Positions 61,009-64,000 of a stretch of DNA of 64,000 bases are shown here, one piece after another (the stretch's first letter is position 1; each line of letters opens with the position of its first letter). The translations under genes were made by a program, and so were the position numbers. The notes under the pieces were generated by a model that was not told where the DNA came from, searched no databases, and saw only the letters and a program-made list of their open reading frames with translations. Origin of the DNA: Rhizobium sp. 007 (lineage in GTDB: Bacteria; Pseudomonadota; Alphaproteobacteria; Rhizobiales; Rhizobiaceae); assembly GCF_015353075.1 (NCBI RefSeq), contig NZ_CP064190.1, positions 1 through 64,000 of the forward strand, given 5' to 3'.

Positions 61009-62424
61009 TCATTCCCAGGCGTTCAGAGTTTCAACGAGCTGTCCGAGACCGGCTTTGAGACGGTCGAGCGGAATCCCATAGGAGAGACGTAGGCCCAGTG
61101 GATCGCCGAAGGCCGTGCCCGACACCCCGGCGACACCTGCTCTCGAGAGAAGGGTGTGGACGACGTCATCGGCGTTTCGGGTCGCGCCATTCAAAATTGT
61201 TGGGCGCAGCAGGTCCGAAAGGTCGAGGTAGAAGTAGAATCCGCCTTGGGCCCGTGGCACCGGCACGCGCTCGAGAGACGAGAGAATTTTCAGGCCCTGC
61301 TGCCTCGCGCTTGCCAGCTGCGCGCGCAGCTGGTTCTCGTAACTGCCGTCACCCCGCTCGAGGTGGGCGAGCACCGTGTGCTGCGCGATCACATTCGGGT
61401 TTGATGTGGTGTGGGACTGCAGCGCCTTGACAGTGCTGATGAAGTCCCTTGGGCCGGCAAGGTAGCCGATCCGCCACCCGGTGAGCGCCAGGGTCTTGGA
61501 GAACACGTTGATGATCAACGTCCGCGAGCGGACCTCGGGCGCCACAGTAACAATGGAATGATGGATGTGGGTCGAATGCGTGAACGCCCCGTAGCATTCG
61601 TCGAAGATCACCCAGAAGTCGTGTTCGATCGCGAGCGCGGCGATGCCGGCCAGGGTTGCGCGGTCGTAGACCACCCCCGTGGGATTGCCTGGCGTGTTGA
61701 CGATGATTGCGCGGGTCTTGCCTGTAATGGCACTCTTGAGGTCTTCCAGCCGCGGCACGAACCCGTTTCCTCGGGTATCGACGAAGACGGGCTTCGCGCC
61801 GGCGATCAGCACCTGGGCTGGGAAGGTCGTCCAGTAGGGAGCTGGAACGATGACCTCGTCGCCCGGGTTCAGCAGAACCATCGCGGTGTTGAACAGGGCC
61901 TGCTTGGCGCCGGTCGTCACGGCGATCTCGTCGGCCGTCCAGATCTGGCTGGTTTCCACCGAAACCTTGCGCGCCAAAGCGTCCCGCAATTCCGCCATCC
62001 CGACGGTGTCGGTATAGCGGTTGACGCCCTTGTTGATGGCATCGATGGCGCCGTCGCGGATAGTCGGGGCAAGGTCGCTCCAGATCTCGCCGGCGGTAAG
62101 ATCGATGATCTCCTTTCCGGCATCGGCCGCCGCTTTTGCTGCAGCGCGGGCGGCGGCAGTGCCCGATGATCCAAACAAGGTTGTCCGTTGCGCCAGCATC
62201 TGCGCGTCCCTCCAGCAGCATTTTCTATGATTTCGTCGGCAGGCGTCGGTGTCAGGCGGAGCCGACCAGAGGCCCTTGAACCCGGCCCGCTCGGCGAGAG
62301 CGTCGTGAGCCTCCATGAGAAATGCGACCTCGTTGGAGAGCACCAGGTTCCGCAGAATCGCCGCGGGTGCCTTTTCATAATGGCCGTTCTTTGTATTCGG
62401 AGCCGTCGATGCAAGTCGTGTCAT
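61009..62424 (-). CDS. Class I aminotransferase fused to a PEP mutase remnant
   Basis: The aminotransferase part (from about M93-equivalent at 62199, MLAQRTTLFGSSGTAAARAA) is a complete aspartate-aminotransferase-like enzyme: ITTGAKQALFNTAMVLLNPG-type block (AVTTGAKQALFNTAMVL), APYWTTFPAQVL, VNTPGNPTGVVY, IFDECYGAF and the PLP lysine in NVFSKTLALTGWRIGYLAGP. Upstream in the same frame, residues 20-53 resemble the start of PEP mutase. ATG 62424 has a GAAGG site. The enzyme could transaminate phosphonopyruvate to phosphonoalanine, the aspartate analogue. It heads the operon and ends 51 bases before the nucleotidyltransferase. Confidence 0.85.
   Translation of the reverse strand: MTRLASTAPNTKNGHYEKAPAAILRNLVLSNEVAFLMEAHDALAERAGFKGLWSAPPDTDACRRNHRKCCWRDAQMLAQRTTLFGSSGTAAARAAAKAAADAGKEIIDLTAGEIWSDLAPTIRDGAIDAINKGVNRYTDTVGMAELRDALARKVSVETSQIWTADEIAVTTGAKQALFNTAMVLLNPGDEVIVPAPYWTTFPAQVLIAGAKPVFVDTRGNGFVPRLEDLKSAITGKTRAIIVNTPGNPTGVVYDRATLAGIAALAIEHDFWVIFDECYGAFTHSTHIHHSIVTVAPEVRSRTLIINVFSKTLALTGWRIGYLAGPRDFISTVKALQSHTTSNPNVIAQHTVLAHLERGDGSYENQLRAQLASARQQGLKILSSLERVPVPRAQGGFYFYLDLSDLLRPTILNGATRNADDVVHTLLSRAGVAGVSGTAFGDPLGLRLSYGIPLDRLKAGLGQLVETLNAWE
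62266..62424 (-). pseudogene. pepM: Phosphoenolpyruvate mutase, N-terminal remnant
   Basis: The translated piece ILRNLVLSNEVAFLMEAHDA followed by LAERAGFKGLW matches the first conserved stretch of PEP mutase (L..LL.S....F.MEAHN.LSA....AGFKG.W.SGL). Similarity ends abruptly after GLW at about 62266, and four residues are missing within it. The rest of the gene, including the EDKxxxxxNS loop, has been deleted, leaving the start fused to the aminotransferase. PEP mutase makes the C-P bond in nearly all phosphonate pathways. Confidence 0.65.
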
Positions 62425-62620
62425 TGTCATCACCTTCATAAAGCTGACGTTCAATGACTTTGGTAAAGTAATCAAGTGGTATAAATAATATATTATCCTC
62501 TATATTATTCATGGAATCCTATATTCCAGAATATATCGCACGGAGCCAAGCGGTTACTCAATATAGGAGAGAATATAGAGGATCCTATATCCTAAAATAT
62601 ATCCTACATGCCTCCGAAAC
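62425..62620 (-). promoter_or_regulatory. AT-rich promoter region with paired 15-bp palindromes
   Basis: Upstream of the operon lie two related palindromes with the same centre, GGAATCCTATATTCC (62513-62527) and AGGATCCTATATCCT (62579-62593), 66 bp apart, plus several part copies of CCTATAT/ATATAGG (for example CTCTATATTATT and CAATATAGGAG). The spacing of six or so helical turns would let two bound dimers loop or cooperate. This is a good candidate operator of the phosphonate-like operon; the binding protein is unknown. Confidence 0.6.
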
Positions 62621-62729
62621 CCTGCTATGAGGCGGCCGAGAATCGCTGGAAATCCCCTCATCAGCGATGTGCACCCAACAGCAGAGGACGCGGGAAGGCG
62701 GCGGACGATAAGAATGGATGTGCGGAGAG

Positions 62730-63536
62730 GGCGTTGTCACGTTGTTTGAATGTGGCCACGTGAGGCCGACCCTGCGCTTTTCAGGCAGGCCGTGCACTCA
62801 CGGCTTCCCACGCGGCCATTGCCTGGCGTCGATGGGTTCGAATTTGTGCTGCGGAGCGATTGGTCTGGGAAGGGACGAAGAGATTTCGGACGACGGAGAA
62901 GATCGACACGAAATGTTGCAATGAGCCAACCGACCGGAAACCCTGTCGCGTTCGCTCCCGTTTTCTCAACGGCAGGTGAGAATTCTCCGCCCGGTTGTTC
63001 AAGCCTTTATGCGAGCGGTGTTCCACGTTCGGCATGACCTGGCGTTTGGCCGCCCCGTAGGAGCGCAATTTGTCGGTGATCATACGCTTTGGCGGCATGC
63101 CCTGCTTCTTCAGAAGTCGCGTCAGCAGGCGCTTGGCCGCCTTGGTGTTACGGCGCGTCTGGACGATCTCGTCGAGCACATATCCGTCCTGATCAACCGC
63201 TCTCCACAACCAGCATTTCTGACCGTTGATGCGCACCACGACTTCATCGAGGTGCCAGACATCGCCTTTCGTCGGCGCCTTGCGGCGTATGCGGCGCGCA
63301 TAATCAAGGCCATGCTTTCGGCACCATCGGCGGATGGTCTCGTAGGAAACGACGATCCCGCGATCGAGCAGCATTTCCTCGACATCGCGCAGGCTCAGAT
63401 TAAAGCGAAAGTAGAGCCAGACAGCACGGGCTACGATTTCGATCGGATAGCGGTGGTTCTTGTAGGTCGGTGCACTCACGGTCATGGGTGCGCTGCTACC
63501 TCAATTTCCTTACCGCTCAATCAATGTGACAGTACC
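62730..63536 (-). mobile_element. IS6-family insertion sequence, complete
   Basis: An element of about 807 bp with imperfect inverted repeats: GGCGTTGTCACGTTGTTTGA at 62730 and GGTACTGTCACATTGATTGA reading inward from 63536. It carries one transposase gene. The eight bases on each side differ (GCGGAGAG and GGCGGGTC), so there is no target duplication, as expected when IS6 elements recombine with or insert into one another. It has cut the neighbouring IS6 transposase. Confidence 0.75.
62781..63485 (-). CDS. tnp: IS6-family transposase
   Basis: A 234-residue DDE transposase. It begins MTVSAPTYKNHRYPIEIVAR, with the helix-turn-helix in LSLRDVEEMLLDRGIVVSYE, and the catalytic acids in GDVWHLDEVVVRI, MITDKLRSYGAAK and the glutamate of NNRAENSHLPLRKRER. 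Length and motifs are complete, so it is probably active. Confidence 0.95.
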   Translation of the reverse strand: MTVSAPTYKNHRYPIEIVARAVWLYFRFNLSLRDVEEMLLDRGIVVSYETIRRWCRKHGLDYARRIRRKAPTKGDVWHLDEVVVRINGQKCWLWRAVDQDGYVLDEIVQTRRNTKAAKRLLTRLLKKQGMPPKRMITDKLRSYGAAKRQVMPNVEHRSHKGLNNRAENSHLPLRKRERTRQGFRSVGSLQHFVSIFSVVRNLFVPSQTNRSAAQIRTHRRQAMAAWEAVSARPA

Positions 63537-64000
63537 GGCGGGTCAGCTTCTTGATAAACCGGTGGTCCTGCTCAATCGTGTTGTTGAGGTATTTGACCTG
63601 CCGGATCTCGATCAGCCAGAACCATCCATACAACAGCAGCAGCCAGTTGATGTTTTGCAATCCTGCCAGGTTCGCGCCGCTCTTGTCGATGACGACCTTT
63701 TCGGGCCAGCCATTGGTCTTAATCGTGCGGGCGAAGAAAGCGCTGGCCGCGGCCTCATCGCGGTGCTCAGACAGCATGAAATCAAGGGTTTTGCCGAATT
63801 TGTCGACAGCCCGATAGAAATAGGTCCACTTGCCTTTGACCTGGATATAGGTCTCGTCCATCCGCCAGGAGCTGCTGGTTGCGGATTTGCGCCGCTGGGC
63901 CTGGGAGGCAATCAGGGGCGAATATTTCACGACCCATCTGTTCAGCGTCGCGTGGTCAACGGTAACGCCGCGCTCGGCCATAATCTCTTCCAGATCACAA
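63537..64000 (-). mobile_element. Second IS6-family transposase, 3' end cut, 5' end outside the window
   Basis: The frame enters from the right edge (DLEEIMAERGVTVDHATLNR) and shows the IS6/IS26-type core SWRMDETYIQVKGKWTYFYR, VVIDKSGANLAGL and NTIEQDHRFIKKLTR. Family text ends at KKLTR near 63537, where the intact IS6 element begins; the last codons to the stop at 63517 come from that element. The fragment is distinct in sequence from its neighbour. Confidence 0.85.

Noticed and set aside
61009..62199. Assigning the class I aminotransferase to amino-acid biosynthesis
   Set aside because: The fold cannot tell aspartate from phosphonopyruvate specificity; the PEP mutase remnant and neighbours favour a phosphonate role, so a housekeeping name was not given.
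1..64000. CRISPR arrays, rRNA or tRNA genes
   Set aside because: No regularly spaced direct repeats, no cas genes and no clover-leaf or rRNA-like sequence were seen on reading through both strands.

Overview
The window looks like part of a repABC-type conjugative plasmid from an alphaproteobacterium of the order Hyphomicrobiales (Rhizobium, Sinorhizobium or Agrobacterium). The reasons are a RepC gene at the left edge, a rhizobial RHE_PE00001/DUF1612-type gene, a VirC1/VirC2-like pair beside a MOB_P-type relaxase, and a full VirB/VirD4 type IV secretion locus. All calls are from reading the sequence; no database search was run.

Layout. (1) 1-1.3 kb: repC with its leader; repA and repB would lie to the left. 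(2) 1.5-21.2 kb: a patchwork accessory region full of broken genes. It holds a frameshifted PD-(D/E)xK-like nuclease gene and the stub of its partner, cut by a Tn5053/Tn402-type transposon remnant (tniB, tniQ, resolvase, no tniA). A possible defence island follows (DUF262 protein, RelA/SpoT-fold protein, N6-adenine methyltransferase). Next come a frameshifted ankyrin-caspase with a membrane-anchored partner, remnants of IS3 and Tn3 elements, a truncated EamA transporter, and a decayed Ugp-like sugar/phosphodiester uptake operon whose permease is fused in frame to a truncated ISL3 transposase. (3) 21.3-43.8 kb: a compact, apparently intact conjugation module. It has a ParA/VirC1-like ATPase and ribbon-helix-helix partner, a candidate oriT with a T-border/IncP-like nic core, mobC, relaxase, and a leftward operon (lytic transglycosylase, virB2, B3, B4, a second lytic transglycosylase, B5, lipoprotein, B6, B8-B11, virD4). 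A divergent rightward operon encodes three nuclease-fold paralogues, a membrane protein, a TrbM-like protein and a small exported protein. (4) 43.7-62.5 kb: a long leftward metabolic island. (5) 62.7-64 kb: nested IS6-family elements.

The metabolic island is the most interesting part. Its distal half encodes a PhnF-like GntR/UTRA regulator, an oligopeptide-type ABC importer, a calcineurin-like phosphoesterase and a 3-methylaspartate ammonia-lyase (MAL). Its proximal half looks like one operon: a class I aminotransferase whose N-terminus is a leftover of phosphoenolpyruvate mutase, a LicC/Fom1-like nucleotidyltransferase, a CDP-alcohol phosphatidyltransferase, a HisC/CobD-like PLP enzyme, an octopine/nopaline-type opine dehydrogenase, a SAM methyltransferase, a 14-TM exporter and a second MAL. 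PEP mutase remnant, CMP-transferase, CDP-alcohol transferase and aminotransferases together point to a phosphonate or phosphonolipid pathway. The combination with two MALs and an opine dehydrogenase is one I do not recognise. The pathway is damaged here: pepM is almost entirely deleted and the nucleotidyltransferase is frameshifted near its end.

Many accessory genes carry single-base frameshifts or stops while the conjugation genes are clean, which fits real decay of cargo genes, although isolated sequencing errors cannot be excluded.
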